Positions 19,542-27,705 are shown, numbered from the stretch's first letter. The stretch is DNA of 64,000 nt from Clostridium carboxidivorans P7 (GCF_001038625.1 NZ_CP011803.1:3472001-3536000), one strand, 5' to 3'. Notes: a model not told the origin generated them from the letters alone. Translations and numbers: made by a program.

Positions 19542-19655
19542 ACAATAAGCTCCTTTCTCTGAATGCTAATTGACTATATTATACGAAGACATTGTTACAT
19601 CATTGTGCCATTCTTGTTACATAATTATTTATCTTTATTGAACATTTTGTAAAGT

Positions 19656-19770
19656 AAATAAGCACCTGTGATATTCACCAGTACTTACCTAAAACAAAAT
19701 ATATCTATAATAAATAGGAACTTATTATATTCTTTTAACTTTTCCTCTAAGATTATATCCTTAGGATAAT
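19656..19770 (-). repeat. Dispersed structured repeat, copy 2
   Basis: This copy closely matches 11701-11818: the CTAAGG/CTTAG hairpin, AATATAATAAGT, an 18-base block TATAGATATATTTTGTTT shared exactly, then AGGTAAG and the 3' hairpin before ATTT. It starts two bases past the stop codon of the 33-residue ORF, as if it were that gene's 3' untranslated region. Confidence 0.55.
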
Positions 19771-19772
19771 TA

Positions 19773-19874
19773 TTATCTTACATGGCAGTTATCGTAATCA
19801 TTTAACCATTTCCCAACTTCCTCTTTTTCATTAAAATCTATTGATTTTATATCAATTTCATTTATTTTTTTCAT
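19773..19874 (-). CDS. Putative 33-residue small protein
   Basis: ATG 19874 follows AGAGG by nine bases and opens a frame reading MKKINEIDIKSIDF, then EEVGKWLNDYDNCHVR before two stops. The peptide is charged and helical, with no membrane segment. It lies between the terminator of the Ig-like protein gene and repeat copy 2. Coding status is unproven; a weak trace of similar sequence precedes repeat copy 1. Confidence 0.4.
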   Translation of the reverse strand: MKKINEIDIKSIDFNEKEEVGKWLNDYDNCHVR

Positions 19875-19897
19875 ACTCTATAGCCTCTTAAAATAAA

Positions 19898-19931
19898 AAG
19901 CTATAGAATTAACCTAATAACCCTATAGCTT
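19898..19931 (-). terminator. Terminator of the Ig-like exported protein gene
   Basis: AAGCTATAG (19898-19906) pairs with CTATAGCTT (19923-19931); the minus strand continues TTTATTTT. It lies about 35 bases past the stop codon. Confidence 0.75.
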
Positions 19932-19963
19932 CATTAGTACTTGTAAGTTAATTTGTTTACTTC

Positions 19964-20887
19964 CTACCTCATATAATTTTTGAAATCTTCTATAAATTTT
20001 TTCACACTTTCTTTTTTAAACTTATTTTGATTAAGTACAGCTTTATCACTAAGATTAATAAAAAAAAGCTCATTGCCAGTAGTAACAAACATTGCCCTAA
20101 TACCCACTAAATCATAGTTCACTAATTTAAAATCACCATCTTTCAAAGAATACTCTCTTTCTGCTTCAACTATATCATCGTAAAAATTTGAGCCTGATGT
20201 TTGAAATACCTTCCACTTACCTTCTTCAGAATAATACACGCTTGCACTACAAACACTTCTTCCATTTATTTTGTTAAAGAAAATAAATCGATTGCTGCTA
20301 TAAATAATATCATCAATATTATTCAAATTTGGACTTTCTTGATCTAAAACCCTTGATGAAATATAGTAGTATTCAAATCCTTTATCCATATATATATCAT
20401 CAGCATCCTCATAAGATTTTAATCCATAGTCACTTTTTTGCATATTAATCCCTAACTTAAAATTATTAAAATCCTCATTCACTTCATTTTTTATAGTATC
20501 TATACTATATTTATCAGTATTCATTACTGTAAACTTTTTAGTAGTTTCTTCTTTTAATGAATGTCCACTATATGACTTAACATTTTTATTTATAGATATA
20601 GTATATGTATCGTTTTCATTATATTTATCTACTGGAGTTATTATAACAAAATTTCCATTTCTATTGTTTTCTACACTTATATTTGTCTTAATTTTTTTTC
20701 CATTATTATCAGTTATAATTATATTTCCACTTATTGTACTAGGATCAATACTTTCATTAAATGTTATACACCATGGTTTATTATATGACACATTAAGTTC
20801 TTGTGGTAATTCTTTGGCACTAACATAAAAAGTTGTACTTAAACTAATAAGCAATGCCAATTCCCAAATTTTAAATATTTTATTCAT
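19964..20887 (-). CDS. Exported protein with SbsA-type Ig-like domain
   Basis: The 307-residue protein has a signal peptide (1-24, ending FYVSA). An Ig-like domain of the SbsA/Big_5 kind follows (about 30-125), with NKPWCITFNESIDPSTISGNI-type start, ITPVDKYNENDTYTISINK and KEETTKKFTV. A roughly 180-residue region without recognised domain forms the rest, rich in aromatic residues and strand-like. Probably secreted or wall-associated. GGGGGAGAG precedes ATG 20887. Confidence 0.75.
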   Translation of the reverse strand: MNKIFKIWELALLISLSTTFYVSAKELPQELNVSYNKPWCITFNESIDPSTISGNIIITDNNGKKIKTNISVENNRNGNFVIITPVDKYNENDTYTISINKNVKSYSGHSLKEETTKKFTVMNTDKYSIDTIKNEVNEDFNNFKLGINMQKSDYGLKSYEDADDIYMDKGFEYYYISSRVLDQESPNLNNIDDIIYSSNRFIFFNKINGRSVCSASVYYSEEGKWKVFQTSGSNFYDDIVEAEREYSLKDGDFKLVNYDLVGIRAMFVTTGNELFFINLSDKAVLNQNKFKKESVKKFIEDFKNYMR

Positions 20888-21118
20888 ATAAACTCTCCCC
20901 CAACTAAAATTATGATATTATAAATTATACATCAAACACCACTTATAGTGAATAAATTGATATTATTACTAATTATGGAATGTAACTATTAAAAAATTTT
21001 TAATTACCCATAATTTAAAATATTTGATAGTATGGTTTTAGGCACTGGGTTAAAGCAGATGGAACTCCCATCCTAAAAATAGACTGGCATTGATATGAGT
21101 AAAAAAGAATTAAAAGTT

Positions 21119-21170
21119 TAAAAGTCAGATTCATACTTATTTGTCTAAAATGAGTATAAATCTGACTTTG
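21119..21170. other. Imperfect hairpin in intergenic sequence
   Basis: AAGTCAGATT and ATACT blocks (about 21119-21137) pair with AGTAT and AATCTGACTT (about 21151-21170) over a central loop. It lies in the 375-base stretch between the Ig-like gene and the tRNA, which otherwise holds no supported gene. Role unknown. Confidence 0.4.
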
Positions 21171-21213
21171 TTTATAGCACCCTAAAACTAGTGCGGGAAA
21201 AGTGTGGGAAACT

Positions 21214-21255
21214 AAAAAAATAAGAGGTCTTACATCTCTGTAAAACACTCTTATT
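21214..21255 (-). terminator. Terminator of the tRNA-Glu transcript
   Basis: AATAAGAG (21219-21226) pairs with CTCTTATT (21248-21255). On the minus strand the stem is followed by TTTTTTT, directly downstream of the tRNA. Confidence 0.75.
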
Positions 21256-21262
21256 ACACTTA

Positions 21263-21337
21263 TGGTAGCCACTAGGGGAATCGAACCCCTGATTCCACCT
21301 TGAGAGGGTGGCGTCTTCACCGCTTGACCAAGAGGCC
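21263..21337 (-). tRNA. tRNA-Glu (anticodon CUC)
   Basis: The 75-base minus-strand sequence folds as a tRNA with encoded CCA. The anticodon arm is CCACC-CTCTCAA-GGTGG, giving anticodon CUC. The T arm is AGGGG-TTCGATT-CCCCT, and the D arm contains GGTCAAGCGGT as in glutamate tRNAs. The acceptor stem (GGCCTCT with AGTGGCT) has one G-U pair and one apparent U-U mismatch at positions 5-68. It reads GAG codons; the main UUC isoacceptor must lie elsewhere. Confidence 0.95.
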
Positions 21338-21412
21338 ATATTTAACTTACTTGTATATTATATTATACATCACTCGTTAAGTCAAGCAATTAATTACATT
21401 TTTTATTAAAAT

Positions 21413-21700
21413 TTACCCAACTCTTTTTAGCATACTTTTTCCTTTATCAGTTATCTTCCAAATGCTTACACTCGCATTGCTATTACTACCACAACAGCTT
21501 GATTTTTTCGTGCATCCTTTACTACCACAACCACAACTTTCTGAACAACAATCTATACTATCTTTCTCTATATATCCCTTATGCTGTAATTGAATTATCA
21601 TCTGTTCTACTAAACCTTCATCTATTCCTAATTCCCTAGCCATTGAACTATTTGAATATACTCCACCTTCAGTTAACCTTTTTAAAATTCTAATTAGCAT
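21413..21700 (-). CDS. FeoC-like winged-helix regulator with cysteine cluster
   Basis: The 95-residue protein has an N-terminal winged helix (ILKRLTEGGVYSNSSMAREL ... MIIQLQHKGYIEK). It is followed by a cysteine-rich insert (CCSESCGCGSKGC, then KKSSCCGS) and a C-terminal strand WKITDKGKSML. This is the pattern of FeoC-like proteins, which pair a winged helix with an iron-sulfur or metal-binding cysteine cluster. feoA-feoA-feoB lie 2.3 kb upstream on the same strand, which supports the assignment. AAGGTGG precedes ATG 21700. Confidence 0.72.
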   Translation of the reverse strand: MLIRILKRLTEGGVYSNSSMARELGIDEGLVEQMIIQLQHKGYIEKDSIDCCSESCGCGSKGCTKKSSCCGSNSNASVSIWKITDKGKSMLKRVG

Positions 21701-21721
21701 ATCTTAACCACCTTTCAATTT

Positions 21722-22759
21722 TTAAATGTCTTGAATCAAAGAATTTAATTTTCCAATTTCTTCTTCACTAAATTCCACTTTATTCTGAACTTCAAATACC
21801 TTGTCCACAGTGTTTAAAATATCAAAAGACATTTCAGTTACATTATCAGAAGATTTACTTATAGTATTGGCAACTCTATCTACAACATTTGTTATGTCTT
21901 CCACTGACACATTTATCTTTTCTGTTGAATCACTTACTTCATTCATAATATTACTGAAATTTATGATTTCTTTATCATATTGCTCACAAACCTTCATATA
22001 TTTATCATAGTCCTTATTTACAACTTTACTTAAGTAATCCATAACTTCATAGGAACACCTACTTAAATTTTTAACTGAAGAACTTACATTATTAATTACA
22101 CCATTAATATTTTTCGCAATTTTTTCTGATTCTTCAGCTAGTTTTCTAACTTCTCCAGCTACAACATTAAAGCCTTTGCCTGCCTCCCCTGCTCTTGCAG
22201 CCTCAATGGATGCATTAAGAGCTAAAAGATTTGTCTGTTTTGTTATTTTTATAATATCATCTGAAAATGTATATATTTTTTCCACTTCTTTTGAGTTCTC
22301 TATTGAATCATTTAAATCACTTTTGATTTTATCTAACATAACCTTAGAACCTTCTATGGACTGTAAAATTTGATTTTTTAAATTTTTTGACTCGTTATTT
22401 ACTATATGAACATTTTCACAACTCTCTGAAGATTTATCTGCTATTAGAGATGTTAATTTTTCAATTTCTTTTATAGACGAGCTCATTTCTTTTGCCTTAT
22501 CAGATATATCTGAAATTTCTTCAGTTAATTTTTCAGATATATTTAAATTATTATTTGCAGATTCTTGTATTTCACTAATCAGCATTTTTACATTAGAAGT
22601 ATTTTCTTTAACTTTGCAAGAAACATCTTTTATGTTATTTAAATTTTCTTTTCTAATGTTACTATCAATCTTAGCATCACTTTCATCTATATCCTGTAAT
22701 TTATGATTTCCAATAATTGTTCTAAAAAAACAACCTACTTTTTTACATACATTTTTCAT
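21722..22759 (-). CDS. Soluble methyl-accepting chemotaxis-type protein
   Basis: This 345-residue protein is almost entirely coiled coil with the signalling tip [20 protein letters not shown]. No transmembrane or ligand-binding domain is seen; the first 40 residues are short, basic and cysteine-containing. It would act as a cytoplasmic receptor or partner. The start is ATG 22759 with GGGGTG nine bases upstream; a GTG 12 bases earlier overlaps that site. It lies 21 bases from the FeoC-like gene and may be cotranscribed with it. Confidence 0.82.
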   Translation of the reverse strand: MKNVCKKVGCFFRTIIGNHKLQDIDESDAKIDSNIRKENLNNIKDVSCKVKENTSNVKMLISEIQESANNNLNISEKLTEEISDISDKAKEMSSSIKEIEKLTSLIADKSSESCENVHIVNNESKNLKNQILQSIEGSKVMLDKIKSDLNDSIENSKEVEKIYTFSDDIIKITKQTNLLALNASIEAARAGEAGKGFNVVAGEVRKLAEESEKIAKNINGVINNVSSSVKNLSRCSYEVMDYLSKVVNKDYDKYMKVCEQYDKEIINFSNIMNEVSDSTEKINVSVEDITNVVDRVANTISKSSDNVTEMSFDILNTVDKVFEVQNKVEFSEEEIGKLNSLIQDI

Positions 22760-22814
22760 TAATGTCTTCACCCCAATTTAAACTTATAACTTTAATCATT
22801 AGTAGTTTTTGCAC

Positions 22815-23435
22815 TTATACAGATTTGAAATTAGATATATCCTTTATAAACTTTATATTATTTTCAATGAAATCAACAATAACTGGATCATACATAATAT
22901 TTTTATTAATCACTATTTCCTCCATACATTGTTCAAAATCCATAGTTTTTCTATAAGGTCTGATTGAAGTCATTGCATCAATAGAATCACATACTGCAAT
23001 TATTCTAGACCCTAATGGTATTTCTAATTTAGCTAATTTATTTGGATAACCACATCCATTCCATTTTTCATGATGGTGGAGTACAATTTTAGCAATATGT
23101 TTTAACTTATTTGACTTATTTAAAATGTCAAACCCTATTTTAGGATGCATTTTTATATGCTTCCATTCATCCTCTGAAAGTTTTTCATTTTTATTTAATA
23201 TATCATCAGGTACTCCAATTTTACCTATATCATGAAGATGAGCTGCCATATGAATATTTTCTAATTCATTACCTTCTATACCAAGCTTTTTGGATAGTTC
23301 ATATGCCATGAATGCTACCCTTTCCGAATGTCCCCTTGTATAAAAATCCTTTGCTTCAAGAGCTGTTACCAAGCTTTCTATTATATCGTGGTAAATTTCT
23401 GTTTCATTAAATCCAATTATATCTTCTTTTAGCAT
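22815..23435 (-). CDS. HD-GYP domain phosphodiesterase-like protein
   Basis: The 206-residue protein is a single HD-GYP domain. HSERVAFMAYEL and HLHDIGKIGVPD carry the metal ligands, HHEKWNGCGYP is an intact GYP signature, and IIAVCDSIDAM completes the set. Members hydrolyse cyclic di-GMP or related dinucleotides. No receiver domain is attached. The start ATG 23435 has AGGAG seven bases upstream and overlaps the end of the DUF2325 gene by 29 bases, so the two are translationally linked. Confidence 0.88.
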   Translation of the reverse strand: MLKEDIIGFNETEIYHDIIESLVTALEAKDFYTRGHSERVAFMAYELSKKLGIEGNELENIHMAAHLHDIGKIGVPDDILNKNEKLSEDEWKHIKMHPKIGFDILNKSNKLKHIAKIVLHHHEKWNGCGYPNKLAKLEIPLGSRIIAVCDSIDAMTSIRPYRKTMDFEQCMEEIVINKNIMYDPVIVDFIENNIKFIKDISNFKSV

Positions 23436-23724
23436 CTGATATCTCCTTAGCACAATCTTGTATGATATTTTCCATGTGAACCCAGGATCTTTTTGAAAAC
23501 ACAATTTTCACATCAGATTTCTTAGATTCTTCTTTTGCAATACTTGTTAAACTATGACCTACATAATCTACTAATACCAATACCAAATCTGTTTTTTCTG
23601 GAATTCTAATTTTTCTGTCGCTTTTCTTTCTTCCACTTATATGATGTATTTTGTCAAAACCTGTTTCCATTAATTTTTCTTTGATATTACAAATATTGTC
23701 TCCCCCTATAACTAAAACACTCAT
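23407..23724 (-). CDS. DUF2325 domain protein
   Basis: The 105-residue protein starts MSVLVIGGDNICNIKEKL and continues DKIHHISGRKKSD, a match to DUF2325, a small Rossmann-like family of unknown role (LVLVLVDYVGHSL forms the second strand). The start ATG 23724 is preceded by AAAGGAG; six upstream in-frame codons lie in the ribosome site. Coupled to the HD-GYP gene, which suggests a role in cyclic-nucleotide signalling, by inference only. Confidence 0.78.
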   Translation of the reverse strand: MSVLVIGGDNICNIKEKLMETGFDKIHHISGRKKSDRKIRIPEKTDLVLVLVDYVGHSLTSIAKEESKKSDVKIVFSKRSWVHMENIIQDCAKEISDAKRRYNWI

Positions 23725-23879
23725 AAAAAAACTCCTTTCCAAATTATATTTTTAATTGCTTTTGTAACATCATACTGCAAAACTAATTTTCAATTTATAA
23801 ATTATGCTTACCTTTTAACACCCATTATTTAATAAAATGAGTATTTATTTAAAGTATAATAATAAACAAATTTATCTAG

Positions 23880-23913
23880 GATTTAGATGGAATGAAAAAA
23901 TTCCATCTAAATC
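23880..23913. other. Perfect 14-bp inverted repeat downstream of feoB
   Basis: GATTTAGATGGAAT pairs perfectly with ATTCCATCTAAATC around a 6-base A-rich loop, 98 bases past the feoB stop codon. Neither strand shows a clear T-run afterwards, so it may be a terminator without a tail, an mRNA-stabilising hairpin or a protein-binding site. Confidence 0.6.
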
Positions 23914-24010
23914 AATTACTACAACAAAATCTTAAAAAGTACAATTGATTATTTGATATTAATAATCATTATCAATATAACTATATACTTATACACATAT
24001 ATACATTTTT

Positions 24011-26053
24011 TTAGCTAAATCCTAAAATTCTTCCTATTTGATAAACTAAAACTGCTGCTATCCAACCAATCAAACAACTAATTAATGCTGCAATTACAGC
24101 CCATTTTTTTGAATTAGTTTCTTTTCTTATGGCTGCTATAGTTCCTAAACAAGGAACATATAAAAGCGACATTACCATAAAGGACAAAGCTGAAAGAGAT
24201 GTGAAATTCTGCTGAATAGCTCCTATTAGCTTTGGTCCTTCTTCTACTCCATATATTGTAGCTAATGTTCCTACAACTGCTTCTTTAGCACCAAAACCTG
24301 TTATAAGTGCTACACCAGATTGCCAGTTATCAAAACCTGCTGGTTTAAATATTGGTGCTATTACTGAACCTAATATACCAATAAAGCTGTCCTTACTTGC
24401 AGGTTCTACTCCTGCAGGTAAATTTGACATTATCCAAACTATTACAACTACTCCTAAAATAATAGTTCCTGCTTTTTTCAAAAAGTGTTCTGATTTTTCC
24501 CACATGTGTATAAATACACTCTTCATAGTAGGAATACGATAAGGAGGTAATTCCATTATGAAATATGAATCTTCTCCACTAAATATTTTTTTGCTATAAA
24601 ATTTACCCATTAGTATTGCAACTACAATTCCTAATACGTAAAGTAAAAATATTATAATTCCACCTTCATTAAAAATTCCTATTTTTTTGTCACCAAAGAA
24701 AGCAGCTACAAACACTCCATATATGACCAATCTAGCTGGACATGACATAAATGGAGTTATAAGTATAGCTATCATTCTATCCTTTTTGCTTTCTAGTGTC
24801 CTTGCAGACATTATTCCTGAAATATTGCATCCACTACTTAATATTAAAGATACTGCTGTTTTACCATGTAATCCAACTGCATTCATAAGTTTATCCATTA
24901 CATAAGCTGCTCTTGCCATATATCCGCTGTCTTCAAGTATGGACATAACAAAATACATTGTAAGAATCATTGGTAAAAATACAATTACAGATCCAACACC
25001 ACCTATAATTCCATCTGTTATAAATGATATAAATAGCTTAGGTGCACCTAAATTTCCCAATACATTTCCTATGAATTCCCCAAATGCACCAAATGCATCA
25101 TCTACTTTTCCCCCTAAAAATCCATTACCAAAGGTTATAGAAAATTGATACATAGTAAACATTATAATAGCAAATATAGGTATGCCCAACCATCTATTTG
25201 TAACAATTTTATCAATTTTATCAGATCTACTCTCATTCCTAATTATTTCTTTTTTTACACTATGTTGTACTACCTCATTTACTATTTCATATCTCTTATC
25301 TATTATATATGTATCTGGCTCATAACCTATTATTGTTATTAACTTTTCTATGCTGACATTTATCTTATCCTTTATTTGGTGAAACTTTTCTTCTATGTAA
25401 TCCATCATATACTCATCATTTTCTAAAAGCTTTATAGCTGTCCATTCTCTTGGATATTCCAATGTTGCTGCACATGTTGAAAAAGCATTTCCTAAAATTT
25501 TTACCTCTTTTTCTATGTCCTCACCATAATCAATTTTATATAATTTACTTTCCCTTGAGTCACCTAATTTTACACTTTCACTTATTAACTCTTCTATTCC
25601 TTGACCTTTAGGTGCTACAGTTGGAACTGCAGGTATGTTTAGTATTTTTGATAACTCCTTTATGTCTATTTGTATATTTCTATTTTCAGCTTCATCCATC
25701 ATATTAAGAGCTATAATTACTTTAGCTCCTGTTTCTAAAAGCTGCATTGTTAAATATAAATTTCTTTCAATATTGCTTGCATCAATTACATTTATTACTA
25801 CATCTGGCTTGTCCTTCAGTATAAAATCACGAGCCACTTTTTCATCTTCAGAGTAAGCACCAAGACTATATGTTCCTGGCAAATCCACTACCACTATATT
25901 TCTATCCTTATATTTTAGTTTTCCTTCCTTTTTTTCTACTGTAACTCCTGGCCAATTACCTACATGCTGCCTTGATCCTGTTAATTCATTGAATAAACTA
26001 GTTTTTCCACAGTTAGGATTTCCAGCCAAAGCTATTACCAACTCTTTATTCAT
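24011..26053 (-). CDS. feoB: Ferrous iron transport protein B
   Basis: The 680-residue protein is full-length FeoB. An N-terminal G domain has ALAGNPNCGKTS (residues 8-19), VVDLPGTYSL and NMMDEAEN, with a following helical domain to about 265. The membrane part has eight or more helices, including two gate repeats, one around SGCNISGIMSARTLESKKDR and SCPARLVIYG and one around GFGAKEAVVG. It imports Fe(II) into the cytosol in anaerobes. It lies downstream of two feoA genes with 18- and 49-base gaps, behind Fur-box-like sites, so iron repression is likely. Confidence 0.97.
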   Translation of the reverse strand: MNKELVIALAGNPNCGKTSLFNELTGSRQHVGNWPGVTVEKKEGKLKYKDRNIVVVDLPGTYSLGAYSEDEKVARDFILKDKPDVVINVIDASNIERNLYLTMQLLETGAKVIIALNMMDEAENRNIQIDIKELSKILNIPAVPTVAPKGQGIEELISESVKLGDSRESKLYKIDYGEDIEKEVKILGNAFSTCAATLEYPREWTAIKLLENDEYMMDYIEEKFHQIKDKINVSIEKLITIIGYEPDTYIIDKRYEIVNEVVQHSVKKEIIRNESRSDKIDKIVTNRWLGIPIFAIIMFTMYQFSITFGNGFLGGKVDDAFGAFGEFIGNVLGNLGAPKLFISFITDGIIGGVGSVIVFLPMILTMYFVMSILEDSGYMARAAYVMDKLMNAVGLHGKTAVSLILSSGCNISGIMSARTLESKKDRMIAILITPFMSCPARLVIYGVFVAAFFGDKKIGIFNEGGIIIFLLYVLGIVVAILMGKFYSKKIFSGEDSYFIMELPPYRIPTMKSVFIHMWEKSEHFLKKAGTIILGVVVIVWIMSNLPAGVEPASKDSFIGILGSVIAPIFKPAGFDNWQSGVALITGFGAKEAVVGTLATIYGVEEGPKLIGAIQQNFTSLSALSFMVMSLLYVPCLGTIAAIRKETNSKKWAVIAALISCLIGWIAAVLVYQIGRILGFS

Positions 26054-26071
26054 TTTTCTCCTCCAATACTT

Positions 26072-26302
26072 TTAAACTTCACTGACCATTACCTTTTGAG
26101 CCATTCCTCTTCCTAAAGCTAACCTAGTTTCTCCTATTTTTATTATTAAAGGTCCTGAATCATTTTTCACTATTTCAATTAAACTTCCTTTATTAACTCC
26201 CATTTCCATGAGTTTTTTGCACATCATTTCTCCTGCCATTACAGAGTTAACTTCAGCATACTTGCCAATTGATACAAAATTTAAAGGCATACCAGAACTC
26301 AA
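26072..26302 (-). CDS. feoA: FeoA family ferrous iron transport protein A
   Basis: The 76-residue protein is an SH3-like FeoA domain: CKKLMEMGVNKGSLIEIVKN and PLIIKIGETRLALGRGMAQKV. FeoA supports FeoB at the membrane. The start is TTG 26302, nine bases after AAAGGAGG; the next ATG would put that strong site 21 bases away. Second of two tandem feoA genes. Confidence 0.92.
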   Translation of the reverse strand: MSSGMPLNFVSIGKYAEVNSVMAGEMMCKKLMEMGVNKGSLIEIVKNDSGPLIIKIGETRLALGRGMAQKVMVSEV

Positions 26303-26351
26303 AAATTTCTACCTCCTTTCAAAATAAAGTCCATATCAATCAAAAGTCATA

Positions 26352-26588
26352 TCATATTAATTCAACTTTAATATCCTTAGCTTCATCATTTCTAAGTGTT
26401 AAATTGTATCCTCTTACTAAAATCTCTATAGGATCTCCCATTGGTGCTTTTCCTTCTATTACAATGTTAGTCCCTTTTACTATGCCCATATCCATTATCC
26501 TTTTTCGCATTCTGCTATTTTGAGATATTTCCACTACTTTCACTTTAGATTTAACTTTTGCTTCATTTAGACTAATTAAATTTGCCAT
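26352..26588 (-). CDS. feoA: FeoA family protein, first of two
   Basis: The 78-residue FeoA domain reads MANLISLNEAKVKSKVKVV, RMRKRIMDMGIVKGTNIVIEG and PIEILVRGYNLTLRNDEA. It differs clearly from the second FeoA (26072), so the pair is an old duplication or two distinct partners of FeoB. The start ATG 26588 follows GGAGGAG; an upstream extension would read through the Fur-box-like site. First gene of the iron operon. Confidence 0.93.
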   Translation of the reverse strand: MANLISLNEAKVKSKVKVVEISQNSRMRKRIMDMGIVKGTNIVIEGKAPMGDPIEILVRGYNLTLRNDEAKDIKVELI

Positions 26589-26608
26589 AAAACCACTCCT
26601 CCAACATT

Positions 26609-26627
26609 GATTCTCATTCTCAATATC
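26609..26627. promoter_or_regulatory. Fur-box-like site 2
   Basis: Read on the minus strand, GATATTGAGAATGAGAATC matches the 19-base Fur consensus at 14 positions. It lies about 20 bases before the first feoA start. Confidence 0.55.
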
Positions 26628-26681
26628 ATTTTGAAAAAATATAACGAATTTCAACTTCTAATTTCAAAGCTTTTATCAAAT

Positions 26682-26700
26682 GATATTGATTTTCATTATC
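26682..26700. promoter_or_regulatory. Fur-box-like site 1
   Basis: GATATTGATTTTCATTATC matches the palindromic Fur consensus at 16 of 19 positions. It sits about 95 bases upstream of feoA, where a promoter would be expected. Ferric uptake regulator proteins bound to Fe(II) repress Feo operons through such sites. Confidence 0.75.
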
Positions 26701-26840
26701 ATATATATGATACTACTTTATTTTAAATTTGTAAACCTGTTATAAAAATAAAATTAGCTTAATTATATTTTGAAGTTATGAATAATGTTTGTTTTTTAGC
26801 ATAAAATTTCATTGTATACTAAATTTATGTATATACTTGT

Positions 26841-26855
26841 TGCAAATAGTTTGCA
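26841..26855. promoter_or_regulatory. Palindrome upstream of the metal ABC operon
   Basis: TGCAAA-TAG-TTTGCA is a perfect inverted repeat. Its TTTGCA arm recurs as TTGCA at the ends of the long inverted repeat 70 bases downstream. Probably an operator, regulator unknown. Confidence 0.45.
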
Positions 26856-26921
26856 TATAGGTATATAATATTATAGTAAGTAATACCCACAAAAATATAT
26901 TTAATTACTACTTTTTGATAA

Positions 26922-26986
26922 TTGCATTTATTTATAGTTATAACTATTTATATTTTATTAATAATTATAACTATAAATGAATGCAA
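26922..26986. promoter_or_regulatory. Long inverted repeat, candidate metal-responsive operator
   Basis: The 22-base arm at 26922-26943 and the arm at 26965-26986 are inverted copies, identical at 21 of 22 positions, separated by 21 AT-rich bases. Each arm runs from TTGCATT to AGTTATAA. The repeat ends 50 bases before the ATP-binding gene. Two facing binding sites or a transcribed stem are both possible; the downstream genes suggest a metal-sensing repressor. Confidence 0.55.
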
Positions 26987-27036
26987 ACTTTCTTTGGGTT
27001 AAATAAAAAATATAATTAATAAATTGGAGGATTTTA

Positions 27037-27705
27037 ATGATAGAAATCAAAAATTTAACTTTTTCTTACACCGGCAGCGAGCCTTATATCCTTAATAATA
27101 TAAACTTAAATATAAAGAAAGGAAATTATGTTTCCATTTTAGGTGAAAATGGTAGTGCAAAAAGTACTTTAGTAAAACTTATACTTAATCTTCTAGCTCC
27201 AATAAAGGGAACTATATCATTAAAAACAAATAATATTGGATATGTTCCTCAAAAGGTTGAAGGTCTTAATACACAATTCCCTATTACAGTTTATGAAATA
27301 CTTAAATGTCATATGAAATTATTAAAGATTAAAGATTCTAAGGTTATAAACGAAGCCCTTGAAGCTGTAGGAATGGAAAACTTTAAAAATAAATTAATAG
27401 GAGATTTATCTGGAGGACAGCAGCAAAAAGTATTTATTGCTAGAGCACTACTTGGAAATCCAGAATTATTAATACTGGATGAACCTTCTACAGGTGTTGA
27501 TATAGCAAGTCAAAATGAAATTTATAGAATTATAAAAGGCTTAAACCTTCGTTCTCATATTACAGTTATATCAGTAGAACATAATCTTAAAGCTGCACTA
27601 GATAACTCTACACACATTTGTAAAATGGAAAATGGTTTTGCTAGATTATATCCAATAAACCAATTTCAATATCACGATTTGGAGGTTTCAAATGCTACAT
27701 TATAG
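27037..27705 (+). CDS. Metal ABC transporter ATP-binding protein (ZnuC/AdcC-like)
   Basis: The 222-residue ATPase has Walker A GENGSAKST (alanine replaces the usual third glycine), signature LSGGQQQKVFIARALL, Walker B LLILDEPSTGVD and the H-loop histidine in SVEHN. Its similarity and partner place it in the zinc/manganese family. It overlaps the permease gene by 14 bases. No solute-binding lipoprotein gene is adjacent. GGAGG precedes ATG 27037. Confidence 0.85.
   Translation: MIEIKNLTFSYTGSEPYILNNINLNIKKGNYVSILGENGSAKSTLVKLILNLLAPIKGTISLKTNNIGYVPQKVEGLNTQFPITVYEILKCHMKLLKIKDSKVINEALEAVGMENFKNKLIGDLSGGQQQKVFIARALLGNPELLILDEPSTGVDIASQNEIYRIIKGLNLRSHITVISVEHNLKAALDNSTHICKMENGFARLYPINQFQYHDLEVSNATL

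Noticed and set aside
21015-21320. 101-codon open frame on the minus strand
   Set aside because: It runs through the tRNA-Glu and its terminator, has no ribosome site, and its composition reflects tRNA sequence.
21180-21337. tRNA-Glu as a prophage or island attachment site
   Set aside because: No integrase gene and no second copy of the tRNA 3' end were seen in the window.
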